Origin: Lachnospiraceae bacterium UBA2734
GTDB taxonomy: Bacteria > Bacillota > Clostridia > Lachnospirales > Lachnospiraceae
Assembly (NCBI GenBank): GCA_002353635.1
Contig: DEKA01000033.1
Coordinates: 2,351 to 32,397 of the forward strand
Length of the DNA stretch: 30,047 nt
Direction: 5' to 3'
In this document: positions 14,912 to 22,499 of the stretch, piece by piece
Position numbering within the stretch: the first letter of the stretch is position 1
Layout: each line of letters begins with the position of its first letter
The notes under the pieces: generated by a model
Seen by the model: only the letters and a program-made list of their open reading frames with translations
Databases searched by the model: none
Told to the model about the DNA's origin: nothing
Position numbers and translations under genes: made by a program

Positions 14912-15778
14912 ATGGGTGAGAGCATCCTCGTTGCGGACGACGAATTCATTGAGAGAAAGGTCCTCGAAAAGAAAATAAAGCGGATGTTCCCGGAAGAGAA
15001 TGTTCTGGCGGCAGCCAATGGACGGGAAGTGCTCTCTCTGTATGCGCAGTACCATCCGATTGTGCTCGTCCTGGACATCCGGATGCCGGGCGTGGACGGC
15101 CTGGAGGCGGCAAGACAGATCAGGGAAGAAGATCCTTCCTGCAGCATTATTTTCCTGACGGCGTTTGACGAGTTCTCTTATGCCAGGAAGGCCATCAGCG
15201 TGCGCGCCATGGATTATCTTTTAAAGCCCTGCGAGGACGGCGAGCTGGAGGCATCTGTGTCGGAGGGAATCCGTGCGGCGAAGGAAACGGCGAGGATCAT
15301 ACGCTCTGCCGGACTGCGGGACGGGCAGGGCAGGTCTGACAGGTCTGTCGCTTCCCTGGACAAGGAAAGAGATGCAGGCGGGCAGATGGAGCCGCAGCTA
15401 TCCCGGGGAAATGGCGCATCGGATGAAAAGGAAGCGGGGGAGGTGCCGGGCGGCGAGCAGAAGGAGATGCTCAGCTGCATCGAGGAGAACTTCATGAAGG
15501 AGCTGTCCGTGCAGGATATGGCGTCCCGCTTTGGCTACAATGATGCTTATTTCTGCCGCATTTTCAAGCAGCTCTTCGGGAAGAGCTTTGTGACGTATCT
15601 GACGGACTTCCGCATCGGGAAGGCGAAGGAGCTGATGGAACAAAGCGATGACTCTGTCAAGGACATTGCGAGGGCAGTGGGGTATGAGGACTCCAACTAT
15701 TTTGCAAAGGTCTTCAGGCGCGTCACAGGGATGAGTCCGTCGGCGTACAGGGAGAGGGGATCCGGAGAAGGGGGATGA
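14912..15778 (+). CDS. AraC-type response regulator (YesN-like)
   Basis: 288 residues. The receiver domain (about 3-120) has DDE at 9-11, Asp55 (VLVLDIRMPGVDG), Thr near 84 (FLTAFDEFSYARKA) and Lys near 105 (YLLKPCEDGE). It is followed by a low-complexity Gly/Arg/Glu-rich linker (about 125-185). The C-terminal double helix-turn-helix of AraC type has LSVQDMASRFGYNDAYFCRI and VKDIARAVGYEDSNYFAKVF, ending GMSPSAYRER. Start ATG 14912 is set by AAGGAG (14900-14905); the frame opens at 14864. It is probably cotranscribed with the kinase and is the likely activator of the TRAP promoter at 16135, whose -35 is poor. Target assignment is inference from position. Confidence 0.93.
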   Translation: MGESILVADDEFIERKVLEKKIKRMFPEENVLAAANGREVLSLYAQYHPIVLVLDIRMPGVDGLEAARQIREEDPSCSIIFLTAFDEFSYARKAISVRAMDYLLKPCEDGELEASVSEGIRAAKETARIIRSAGLRDGQGRSDRSVASLDKERDAGGQMEPQLSRGNGASDEKEAGEVPGGEQKEMLSCIEENFMKELSVQDMASRFGYNDAYFCRIFKQLFGKSFVTYLTDFRIGKAKELMEQSDDSVKDIARAVGYEDSNYFAKVFRRVTGMSPSAYRERGSGEGG

Positions 15779-16110
15779 CCCGGTTGAAAGTCTGACGGGA
15801 GGATCCGGGTGATCTGGGCAGGATGCCCGCGGCGGCTGAATCAGCGCATGGCATGCGCACAGCCGGCTGCATCCGGGCAATGCTCCGTGGAATGGGGTAC
15901 CCCGCGAGATAACGGGCGCAGCAGATCGGAACGAATTGTGTAAATGGTGCAGAAAGTTATCTGTGCTCTTGTTCAGAGCGGAAGGGATTGATAACTTTTT
16001 GCACCATTTAATTGTGCGTTTCGTACAATAAATGTGAACTAATTTTGTACAAATTATAAAATGCATGTTAAAAGATGTCAAAATAATACCCGCGATGTAA
16101 AAAATGTCCT
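15779..16110 (+). other. Intergenic control region between the AraC regulator and the TRAP operon
   Basis: No gene seen. Up to about 15930 it is GC-rich with small perfect hairpins, for example GCGCAT (15844-15849)/ATGCGC (15853-15858) and CCCG...CGGG near 15900-15915. After the large inverted repeat at 15941-16010 the sequence turns strongly AT-rich. GTACAA occurs three times in this stretch and just beyond it (near 16023, 16047 and 16148), the second inside the palindrome TTTGTACAAA. Confidence 0.6.
15941..16010. repeat. 21-bp inverted repeat with a nested hairpin
   Basis: The left arm 15941-15961 and right arm 15990-16010 are inverted copies matching at 20 of 21 positions (the mismatch is a G that could pair with U in RNA). 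Inside the spacer, GCTCT (15965-15969) and AGAGC (15975-15979) form a second hairpin. No T-run follows, so it is not a standard terminator. It may be a structured RNA, an attenuator or a pair of operator arms for the TRAP operon. Confidence 0.8.
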
Positions 16111-16112
16111 GT

Positions 16113-16140
16113 ATGTAAGCGGTTAACTCACCGATATAAT
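16113..16140 (+). promoter_or_regulatory. TRAP operon promoter with overlapping operator-like site
   Basis: TATAAT at 16135-16140 is a perfect -10. No -35 hexamer is recognisable 16-18 bases upstream. Instead ATGTAAGCGGTTAAC (16113-16127), similar to cre/LacI-type sites and to the second glgX operator (shared AAGCGGTTA core), occupies that position. This fits a promoter that needs an activator and may be under catabolite control. Confidence 0.5.
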
Positions 16141-16245
16141 AAAAAATGTACAAAAGATATGGGTGCTGCGTGCCGATCATTGTGATGACAGTCATCCGGC
16201 GCAGCCGGACGAAGCGGCATCCGAGGACAAGGAGGGTACATATTT

Positions 16246-17421
16246 ATGAAAAAGAAAGTGTTAGGCGCTGTCCTTTGCAGCACTCTTGCAGTTTCCATGC
16301 TCGCAGGATGCGGTCTGTCCAGCAGCAACAATTCTGCTGCCAGCACATCCGCTGCATCCACAGCAGCATCTGCAGCATCCACACAGGCAGCGGATGCAAC
16401 AGCTGAGGCTTCCACAGAGAGCACAGATGCCACAGAGGCAACAACAGAGGCTTCCTCTGACTACACTGTAAACGAGGCAGCATCCAAGGATCCTGCTGTT
16501 ACACTGACAATGGCCGAGGTTAACCCGCTCGACACCACAACAGTCGGCAAGGTTGATACCAAGTTCAAGGAAGCTGTTGAGGCTATGTCCGGCGGCTCCA
16601 TCAAGATTGATCTGCAGGGCAGCGGCGTTCTGGGTGATGAGTCCTCCGTTCTGGATTCCATGACATCCGGCTCCAATGATATCGATATCTCCCGTATCTC
16701 CGCATTCGCTCTTTCCAACTACGGATGCTCCAAGACAACACTTCTGTCTCTGCCTTACACATTCGTAAGCCGTGATCACTTCTGGAAGTTCGCGACAAGT
16801 GATCTCGCACAGGAGTTCCTGTCCGAGCCTGAGGATCAGCAGATCGGTATCCGCGGCCTGTTCTACGGCGAGGAAGGCTTCCGTGATTTCTTCACTGTCA
16901 AGGATAAGCCCGTCAACTCCATTGAGGACCTGAAGGGCCTGAAGCTCCGTGTTTCCAACGATCCTGTTATGACAGGCATGGTTACAGACCTTGGCGCCAA
17001 TCCGACCGTTGTAGATTTCAACGAGCTGTATTCTTCTCTGCAGACCGGCGTTGTTGATGGTGCTGAGCAGCCCGTTCCGAACTACATGTCCAATGCATTC
17101 CAGGAAGTTGCTCCCAACCTCATCCGCGATGAGCACACACTCGGCGTAATCGAGATCGTCATCTCCGATAACGCATACAATAAGCTGACAGAGAACCAGC
17201 AGCAGGTTCTTGCTGATGCAGGCAAGATCGCTCAGTCCTATGATCAGGAAGTTTCCCAGAAGACTGAGGATGACACTATTGAGCAGCTGAAGGCAGCCGG
17301 CGTCAACATCGTAGATGTAGACGACAAGACTCCTTGGCAGCAGGCAGTGCAGAACACTGTAACCAAGAATACAAAGGGCCAGGAAGATCTGTACCAGAAG
17401 ATTCTCGACCTTGCAAAGTGA
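16246..17421 (+). CDS. dctP: TRAP transporter substrate-binding lipoprotein (DctP family)
   Basis: 391 residues. The lipoprotein signal MKKKVLGAVL...SMLAGC has lipid Cys22. A Ser/Ala/Thr-rich tether (about 23-80, repeats of SAAST, AASA, TEAT) leads to the DctP domain (about 85-385). Features are NPLDTTTVGKVDTKFKEAVE, GSNDIDISRISAF, LKGLKLRVSNDPV (the Arg that binds the ligand carboxylate in this family) and DFNELYSSLQTGVVDGAEQP. It captures an acidic substrate outside the cell and delivers it to the DctQM permease. Ribosome site AAGGAGGG (16229-16236), ATG 16246. A terminator separates it from dctQM, which should give an excess of binding protein. Context suggests a uronate or oligogalacturonide ligand rather than C4-dicarboxylates. 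Confidence 0.94.
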   Translation: MKKKVLGAVLCSTLAVSMLAGCGLSSSNNSAASTSAASTAASAASTQAADATAEASTESTDATEATTEASSDYTVNEAASKDPAVTLTMAEVNPLDTTTVGKVDTKFKEAVEAMSGGSIKIDLQGSGVLGDESSVLDSMTSGSNDIDISRISAFALSNYGCSKTTLLSLPYTFVSRDHFWKFATSDLAQEFLSEPEDQQIGIRGLFYGEEGFRDFFTVKDKPVNSIEDLKGLKLRVSNDPVMTGMVTDLGANPTVVDFNELYSSLQTGVVDGAEQPVPNYMSNAFQEVAPNLIRDEHTLGVIEIVISDNAYNKLTENQQQVLADAGKIAQSYDQEVSQKTEDDTIEQLKAAGVNIVDVDDKTPWQQAVQNTVTKNTKGQEDLYQKILDLAK

Positions 17422-17484
17422 TCTGACTCTGGCAAGGAGTGAGAAGTCACCGATCATTCGGCCAGTATGAGCTGACCGGATGAA

Positions 17485-17519
17485 GGGGCGGGCGGCCTCA
17501 CCTGCCGCCCGCCCTTTTT
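17485..17519 (+). terminator. Intercistronic terminator between dctP and dctQ
   Basis: GGGCGGGCGGC (17486-17496) pairs perfectly with GCCGCCCGCCC (17504-17514), with a 7-base loop and TTTTT (17515-17519). No promoter is evident before dctQ, so partial readthrough is the likely way dctQM is expressed, at a lower level than dctP. Confidence 0.92.
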
Positions 17520-17633
17520 CTGCCCATTAGGGCAGAGGGGAAATGTTTTCCGGCCTGAAAGATGGTACGGCGAAGATGTTTTCCGTCAGTCACATTATTT
17601 TCAATCCTTCGAAAGGAAGGGGGAGTCAGCATT

Positions 17634-18167
17634 ATGCCTAAAATCTTTGAGACTCTCGACAAATGCAAAGGGATCTATGACAAGCTCTACAGCTTTCTGA
17701 TGACGCTCTGCAAGCTTCTTCTGATCGCTGATATCCTGATCACCTCCATGTCGATTGTCGGCCGTTATGTTTCTTTTATTCCTGATCCTGCGTGGACAGA
17801 GGAAATTGTTCTGATCCTCATGTCTTATATGGCAGTTCTCTCTGCGGCACTTGCCATCAAGAGAAACGCGCATATCCGCATGACGGCGTTTGACCGCTAT
17901 CTTCCGGCCAACGTTGTGAAGACGCTGGATGTTGTCGCGGATGTCGCCGTTCTGATTCTCGGCATCATCATGCTGGTGGTCGGCATGCAGTACGCACTCA
18001 CCATCGGCTTAAGAGGAAAACTCGTTTCTCTTCCGACAGTCAGCAAGTTCTGGCAGTATTTTCCGATTCCGCTCGCAGGCTTCTTTATGATTGTCTTTGA
18101 GCTTGAACAGATTGTTAATCATCTCAAGGCATTCTGGATTCACAATGACAGAAAGGAGGAAGCATAA
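17634..18167 (+). CDS. dctQ: TRAP transporter small permease subunit (DctQ family)
   Basis: 177 residues with four hydrophobic segments (about 22-46, 60-80, 100-128, 140-163), the standard DctQ topology. The signature PAWTEEIVLILMSYMAVLSAALAIKRNAHIRM near residues 51-82 is characteristic. DctQ binds DctM and helps dock the binding protein. Start ATG 17634 follows a GGGGGAG ribosome site (17619-17625); the frame opens at 17562. Its TAA shares one base with the ATG of dctM (TAATG), so translation of the two is coupled. Confidence 0.93.
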   Translation: MPKIFETLDKCKGIYDKLYSFLMTLCKLLLIADILITSMSIVGRYVSFIPDPAWTEEIVLILMSYMAVLSAALAIKRNAHIRMTAFDRYLPANVVKTLDVVADVAVLILGIIMLVVGMQYALTIGLRGKLVSLPTVSKFWQYFPIPLAGFFMIVFELEQIVNHLKAFWIHNDRKEEA

Positions 18168-19474
18168 TGTCAGGTTCTACAGCGATTGCCATTTTGCTTG
18201 TCACCTTCTTTATTATGATTTTCCTGCGCTTCCCCATCGCGTATGCGGTTGCGCTCTCTTCCGTCATGACCCTGCTGTATCAGGGCACAAGCCTCACCGT
18301 TCTCTGCCAGAGAATGGTCAAGGGTATCAGCTCTTTCTCCCTGATGGCCGTTCCTTTCTTTATTACGATGGGCGTTCTGATGGGCTCCGGCGGTATCAGT
18401 GAGAAGCTCCTTGATCTCGCGGATGCCTGCGTTGGCTGGATGAATGGCGGCCTTGCCATGGTGAACATCCTGGCCTCCTATTTCTTTGGCGGCATTTCAG
18501 GATCCGCATCCGCAGATACAGCTTCCCTTGGTTCTCTTGAGATCCCGATGATGGTTGACCGCGGATATGACGTGGATTTCTCCACAGCCGTTACGATTTC
18601 CTCCTCAGTAGAGGGCATGCTGGTTCCTCCGTCACATAACATGGTCATTTATGCGACCACGGCAGGTGGCATTTCCGTTGGCTCCCTCTTCATTGCAGGA
18701 TATCTTCCGGGCGCTGTTCTTGCCGGCTCCCTTATGGTCGGCTCCTACATCATCTCCAAGAAGAGACATTATCCGAAGGGAGATGCCTTCAGCATCAGAA
18801 GGCTTGGTCATGAATTCATCAGATCCATCTGGGCTCTGTCCGCACTGCTCATCGTCGTTGTCGGCGTTGTTGCCGGTGTGTTCACTGCTACTGAGTCCGC
18901 AGCGATCGCAGTTATTTATTCTCTTTTTGTCAGCATCTACATTTATAAGGGACTGACATGGAAGAGCGTATGGAAGACGCTGGATCAGTGCGTAGATACA
19001 CTTTCGATCGTGCTCATCCTGATCTCGACATCCGCAGTATTCGGCTACCTCCTGACACAGCTCCATGTGCCGGATCTGGCAGCAAGGGCAATTGAAGGCG
19101 TATCAAACAACCCTTATGTCATCGCCCTTCTGCTGAACCTGATTCTGCTGATCCTCGGCTGCATTATGGATATGGCGCCGATCATCCTGATCTCCACACC
19201 TATCCTGCTGCCGATTGCACAGAGCATTGGCATCGATCCCATTCAGTACGGCATCATGCTGATTCTGAACTGCGGCATTGGTCTTCTGACACCTCCTGTA
19301 GGCTCCGTGCTTTTTATCGGTTCTGCTATTGCCAAGAGACCTATGGAGAAGGTTGTAAAAGCTGAGCTTCCTTTCTATATATTCATGATTGTTGCTCTGC
19401 TGCTCATTACCTTCATTCCTGCCATTTCTCTCTGCATTCCGTGGGCATTCGGCTACACAGGTGGACTGCACTGA
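18167..19474 (+). CDS. dctM: TRAP transporter large permease subunit (DctM family)
   Basis: 435 residues, about 12 hydrophobic segments. DctM motifs include FLRFPIAYAVALSSV at the start, MAVPFFITMGVLMGSGGIS, GGISGSASADTASLG (the conserved Na+/substrate motif near residues 109-123), EGMLVPPSHNMVIYA and the C-terminal MDMAPIILISTPILLPIAQ...GIGLLTPPVGSVLF. It is the Na+-coupled transport channel of the TRAP system. The ribosome site AAAGGAGGA (18152-18160) lies within the end of dctQ. Full length for the family. Followed by two hairpins, the second a probable terminator. Confidence 0.95.
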   Translation: MSGSTAIAILLVTFFIMIFLRFPIAYAVALSSVMTLLYQGTSLTVLCQRMVKGISSFSLMAVPFFITMGVLMGSGGISEKLLDLADACVGWMNGGLAMVNILASYFFGGISGSASADTASLGSLEIPMMVDRGYDVDFSTAVTISSSVEGMLVPPSHNMVIYATTAGGISVGSLFIAGYLPGAVLAGSLMVGSYIISKKRHYPKGDAFSIRRLGHEFIRSIWALSALLIVVVGVVAGVFTATESAAIAVIYSLFVSIYIYKGLTWKSVWKTLDQCVDTLSIVLILISTSAVFGYLLTQLHVPDLAARAIEGVSNNPYVIALLLNLILLILGCIMDMAPIILISTPILLPIAQSIGIDPIQYGIMLILNCGIGLLTPPVGSVLFIGSAIAKRPMEKVVKAELPFYIFMIVALLLITFIPAISLCIPWAFGYTGGLH

Positions 19475-19558
19475 TTCAACAGCTCTGCCATCTGCGGGGA
19501 GGGACCTGCAAATTTCCTCTAAGTGCCTGACTTTTATGCGGCACCCCGCAGCTTTATT

Positions 19559-19591
19559 GCCCGGACGAAGGTTAACCTCCTCCGTCCGGGC
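19559..19591 (+). repeat. GCCCGGACG inverted repeat after dctM
   Basis: GCCCGGACG (19559-19567) and CGTCCGGGC (19583-19591) are perfect inverted arms; the 15-base loop contains the palindrome AGGTTAACCT. No T-run follows, so by itself it is not a standard terminator. It may stabilise the 3' end of the TRAP message. Confidence 0.65.
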
Positions 19592-19617
19592 ATCCTCTTA
19601 CTATCTCTTATACATCG

Positions 19618-19649
19618 ACCGGGCGGCAGCAATGCCGCCCGGTTGGTTT
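19618..19649 (+). terminator. Probable terminator of the TRAP operon
   Basis: ACCGGGCGGCA (19618-19628) pairs perfectly with TGCCGCCCGGT (19633-19643) around a GCAA tetraloop, followed by the moderately T-rich TGGTTTATT. The stem is very strong; the T-run is interrupted. Confidence 0.75.
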
Positions 19650-19707
19650 ATTCTCCGGATTATGTGTTAGTATGTCTGTATTGCCGCAGAGATCCAGAGA
19701 ACAAAAG

Positions 19708-19746
19708 GGCGCAGAAAAGACATCCAGCAGATGTCGTTTCTGCGCC
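19708..19746. repeat. 17-bp hairpin upstream of the second dctP-like gene
   Basis: The arms 19708-19724 and 19730-19746 are inverted copies matching at 16 of 17 positions, with loop CAGCA. On the minus strand the hairpin is followed by CTTTTGTTC, so it would work better as a terminator in that direction, although no minus-strand gene faces it. It lies about 60 bases before the next ATG and could be a leader structure. Confidence 0.8.
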
Positions 19747-19807
19747 GGGCGGAGCTAAGCGGAGACCTCGAGGCGCAGTGCAATACAGATACAGTTATTA
19801 ACAATCC

Positions 19808-20866
19808 ATGAGACAACAAAAGAGCAAGAGACAATTCAAGAAGCCGCAGGTTCTGGCAGCCGGCATCTGTGCAGGCCTTTCCCTGTGTCTTCTGCTGCCC
19901 GCCTGCGGACAGAGGCAGGAGTCGGCCGTCACGCCCGACTATGTGCTCACTTATGCGGAGAATCAGACGAAGGATTATCCGACGACGCAGGGAGCACAGT
20001 ATTTCGCAGATCTTGTCAGCAAGGAGACCGGCGGAAAGGTCGAAATTCTCGTCTATCCGGATGCAAAGCTCGGCGATGAGGTCTCCACAGTGGAGCAGTG
20101 CGTCCTTGGCGGCATCGACTTCACCCGGGTTTCCCTCAGCACCATGACGGACAAGAGCGCGGAGTCAAACGTCTTGATGCTGCCGTTTCTGTATCAGGAC
20201 GCAGATCATATGTGGCGTGTCCTCGACGGGGATATCGGATCGGATGTCATGAAGACCTTTGACGGAACCGGCATTACGCCGCTCTCCTGGTATGATGCCG
20301 GCGTCCGGAGCTTCTACACAAGAACAAGAGCTTCGTGCCTCGCAGACCTCAAAGGCATGAAAATAAGAGTGCAGCCCTCAGCAGAGATTCCCGAACAGAT
20401 GGTTTCGCTCCTTGGGGCATCAACCGTGAAGCTTGACTATTCGGATGTCTATTCTGCCCTGCAGACGGGAAGAATAGACGGCGCGGAGAACAACTGGTCC
20501 AGCTATGAGGCGATGCAGCACTATGAGATGGCACCTTATTATCTGGAGGATGAGCATATGCGCATCCCGGAGTTGCAGATCATGAGCACGAGCACGGCGC
20601 AGAAGCTCCCGGACAAGTATATGGATGTGATCAGGGAGTGCGCAAAGAAGTCTGCCCTGCATGAGAGAGAGCTCTGGACGGAGCGGGAGACAAAGGCAAA
20701 GGAGCGGGCAGTGAAGGCCGGATGTGAGGCCATCCCCCTCAGCGAGGAGGAAAAGACGAAGTTCCGCCAGGCTGTACAGCCTTTGTATGATGAATATGAT
20801 GCGTCTTACGGTGATCTTCTTGCCAGGATAAATGCACTGAGGTATGTCAGCAGCACTGGGGAGTAA
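19808..20866 (+). CDS. Second TRAP-type substrate-binding lipoprotein (DctP family)
   Basis: 352 residues. A basic N-terminus (MRQQKSKRQFKKPQ) and hydrophobic core end in lipobox LLPAC (lipid Cys33). The DctP domain spans about 40-345, with TTQGAQYFADLVSKETGGKV, GGIDFTRVSLSTMTD, DLKGMKIRVQPSAE (ligand Arg), DYSDVYSALQTGRIDGAENN and a helical C-terminus. It has no Ser/Thr tether and no permease of its own, so it probably feeds the DctQM pair upstream with a second ligand, or acts as a receptor. The start is fixed by an in-frame TAA at 19799-19801, yet no Shine-Dalgarno sequence is visible within 20 bases. It lies after the TRAP terminator and before the PL22-like gene. Confidence 0.9.
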   Translation: MRQQKSKRQFKKPQVLAAGICAGLSLCLLLPACGQRQESAVTPDYVLTYAENQTKDYPTTQGAQYFADLVSKETGGKVEILVYPDAKLGDEVSTVEQCVLGGIDFTRVSLSTMTDKSAESNVLMLPFLYQDADHMWRVLDGDIGSDVMKTFDGTGITPLSWYDAGVRSFYTRTRASCLADLKGMKIRVQPSAEIPEQMVSLLGASTVKLDYSDVYSALQTGRIDGAENNWSSYEAMQHYEMAPYYLEDEHMRIPELQIMSTSTAQKLPDKYMDVIRECAKKSALHERELWTERETKAKERAVKAGCEAIPLSEEEKTKFRQAVQPLYDEYDASYGDLLARINALRYVSSTGE

Positions 20867-20945
20867 TCCGGCAGGCAGTGGGAATCATGCACTGACTGAA
20901 TGCGGAGCACGGTTGAGACAGATTCTTAATGGAGAAAGGTCCTAT

Positions 20946-21007
20946 CGGCGAAACCGCCTCGCGGATTTCGCTCAAGGATGCCGCAAAGTGCGGCACGAGG
21001 TATACCT
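20946..21007 (+). repeat. Two-hairpin repeat element, copy A, before the PL22-like gene
   Basis: The first hairpin is GCGAAACCGC (20948-20957)/GCGGATTTCGC (20961-20971, one bulged A). The second is TGCCGCA (20979-20985)/TGCGGCA (20989-20995), followed by CGAGG, which serves as the ribosome site for ATG 21008. It aligns over about 62 bases with copy B at 23008-23072. Confidence 0.8.
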
Positions 21008-22393
21008 ATGAAGCAACATACACAGAACATGGCGCGACACCCTCTGCGGGAGCGGCAGTTGGTGAGCGGATGTGCAGGCGAGGAAAACGGATATAACACC
21101 CAGCTTCTTTATTTTACCTGCTCATCGCTGACAAGGGACGACAGGTATCTCTTTATGATTTCGGACCGGCCGGGAAGAACAATCTCTGCAGGCACGTCCT
21201 CCGGGGCGGATCAATCAAATCCGGATTGTGCCGGGACAGCTGGCGGATCCGGTTCCCCGAATGTGTGGGTGAAGGATCTGCAGACAGGTGAGGAGAGGCA
21301 GCTCTCCGACAACAAGGGCGGCATCATGAAGAGCTACGTCTATTTTGACGGTACGCCAGGAAAGGGACTCTCCAAGGCGAGCGTCTGCCTCGACGCAGGA
21401 TCCGGCACCGCTTATTACATCCAGGACAATGTCATCTGCAGAGCTGATCTGCAGGGCCGCATCACGCAGCTGAACAGAATTCCGGCGAACAGAGTGACCG
21501 CCTTCACGCACGTCTCGGAGGACGGCAGATTTCTCTGCGTTCCCATGACCGACGGCCGCGCCCTGGAGTATGATCCGGAGACGGAGGGAGAGGGACTGGA
21601 CCGACGCCCTGTTTTCAATATTGATATGAGAGTACAGGATGAGAATCTCTCGAGTTACCTCTGCGTGTACGACACACAGACGGGAGATCTTCTGTATGAG
21701 AAGAGAATTCCGAAGTGCTGGATCTCACACGTGCAGTTCAATCCGGCTGACCCGGAGATCATCATGTACAACCACGAGTGGTCCGCCTTTGACTGTGGCA
21801 TCCGCAGAATCTGGCTCTATGACCACAGACGGGACGAGGTCATCCGGGTGAGAACGGAGGGAGCAGACACGCTCGGCAATCCCAGAGGCTTCCGGAGATC
21901 CAGAAATGACTGGGTCTGCCACGAGATGTGGAGCGATGACGGGAAGATCATTATTTACCACGGCGGCTACGAGAACGGTCCGGCCATGGTCGGAAAATAC
22001 GATCTGGAGTCCCGCAGATACTGGGAGATCGCCCTGCCGGATGCGTACAACTGCTATGGACATTTCACGATGGACCATCGGATGAACCTCGTCTGCGACG
22101 GGTATTTCCGCTATCCGGACGATATCGAGATTCAGCGGGAGAACAGCACGGACAACGGCCCCGACCCGCACAAAAAGGACAGCGAATACATCTGCACGGT
22201 GCTGCCGGACTGGGACGCGGGGACGCTCACCTGGTGTCCGCAGTGCCGCCATATGAGCGACTGGCTGGGGCAGGATGCACATCCGCACCCCATCTGTTCC
22301 CACGCGGGAGATCGCATTTTCTTCGACTCCCGGAGCGGCCGCTATGTGAAAATATACGACATCCCGGTCATCAACGACGACCCGCAGGGATGA
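21008..22393 (+). CDS. ogl: PL22 oligogalacturonate lyase-like protein
   Basis: 461 residues forming a beta-propeller-like repeat pattern (DDRYLFMISDRPG, NVWVKDLQTGEERQL, GRFLCVPMTDG, RRIWLYDHRRDEV, DGKIIIYHGGY). The active-site motifs of oligogalacturonate lyase are visible: NHEW with His256, CHEMWSDDGK with His305, and QDAHPHP with Gln422, His425 and His427 in the Q-x-x-H-x-H spacing that binds the metal in PL22. Family length is about 390; the extra residues are at the N-terminus and in a polar loop (about 60-80). There is no signal peptide, so it would act in the cytoplasm, splitting short oligogalacturonides by beta-elimination to unsaturated products. Start ATG 21008 uses the CGAGG of the preceding repeat. 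Position beside TRAP genes supports a pectin role. Confidence 0.82.
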   Translation: MKQHTQNMARHPLRERQLVSGCAGEENGYNTQLLYFTCSSLTRDDRYLFMISDRPGRTISAGTSSGADQSNPDCAGTAGGSGSPNVWVKDLQTGEERQLSDNKGGIMKSYVYFDGTPGKGLSKASVCLDAGSGTAYYIQDNVICRADLQGRITQLNRIPANRVTAFTHVSEDGRFLCVPMTDGRALEYDPETEGEGLDRRPVFNIDMRVQDENLSSYLCVYDTQTGDLLYEKRIPKCWISHVQFNPADPEIIMYNHEWSAFDCGIRRIWLYDHRRDEVIRVRTEGADTLGNPRGFRRSRNDWVCHEMWSDDGKIIIYHGGYENGPAMVGKYDLESRRYWEIALPDAYNCYGHFTMDHRMNLVCDGYFRYPDDIEIQRENSTDNGPDPHKKDSEYICTVLPDWDAGTLTWCPQCRHMSDWLGQDAHPHPICSHAGDRIFFDSRSGRYVKIYDIPVINDDPQG

Positions 22394-22499
22394 GCGCTTG
22401 AAAAAGCTGATTACAGAGGGAAGAGCGATGCACAGTGCGCGCAGCCGATGTGCGCGAATGACGCCGACACCAATAAAAGATAAGGAGAATTCTATCAGT

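Noticed and set aside
16146..16406. 86-residue + strand frame overlapping the dctP start
   Set aside because: No ribosome site, out of frame with dctP and basic low-complexity translation; the dctP start is well supported.
16318..16460. Short repeated units in the dctP gene that could be read as a tandem repeat or CRISPR-like array
   Set aside because: They are codon-level repeats encoding the Ser/Ala/Thr tether; units are irregular and there are no spacers.
16261..17457. A 398-residue minus-strand open frame opposite dctP
   Set aside because: Cys/Gly runs arise from the Ser/Ala codon repeats of the DctP tether read backwards; no independent signals.
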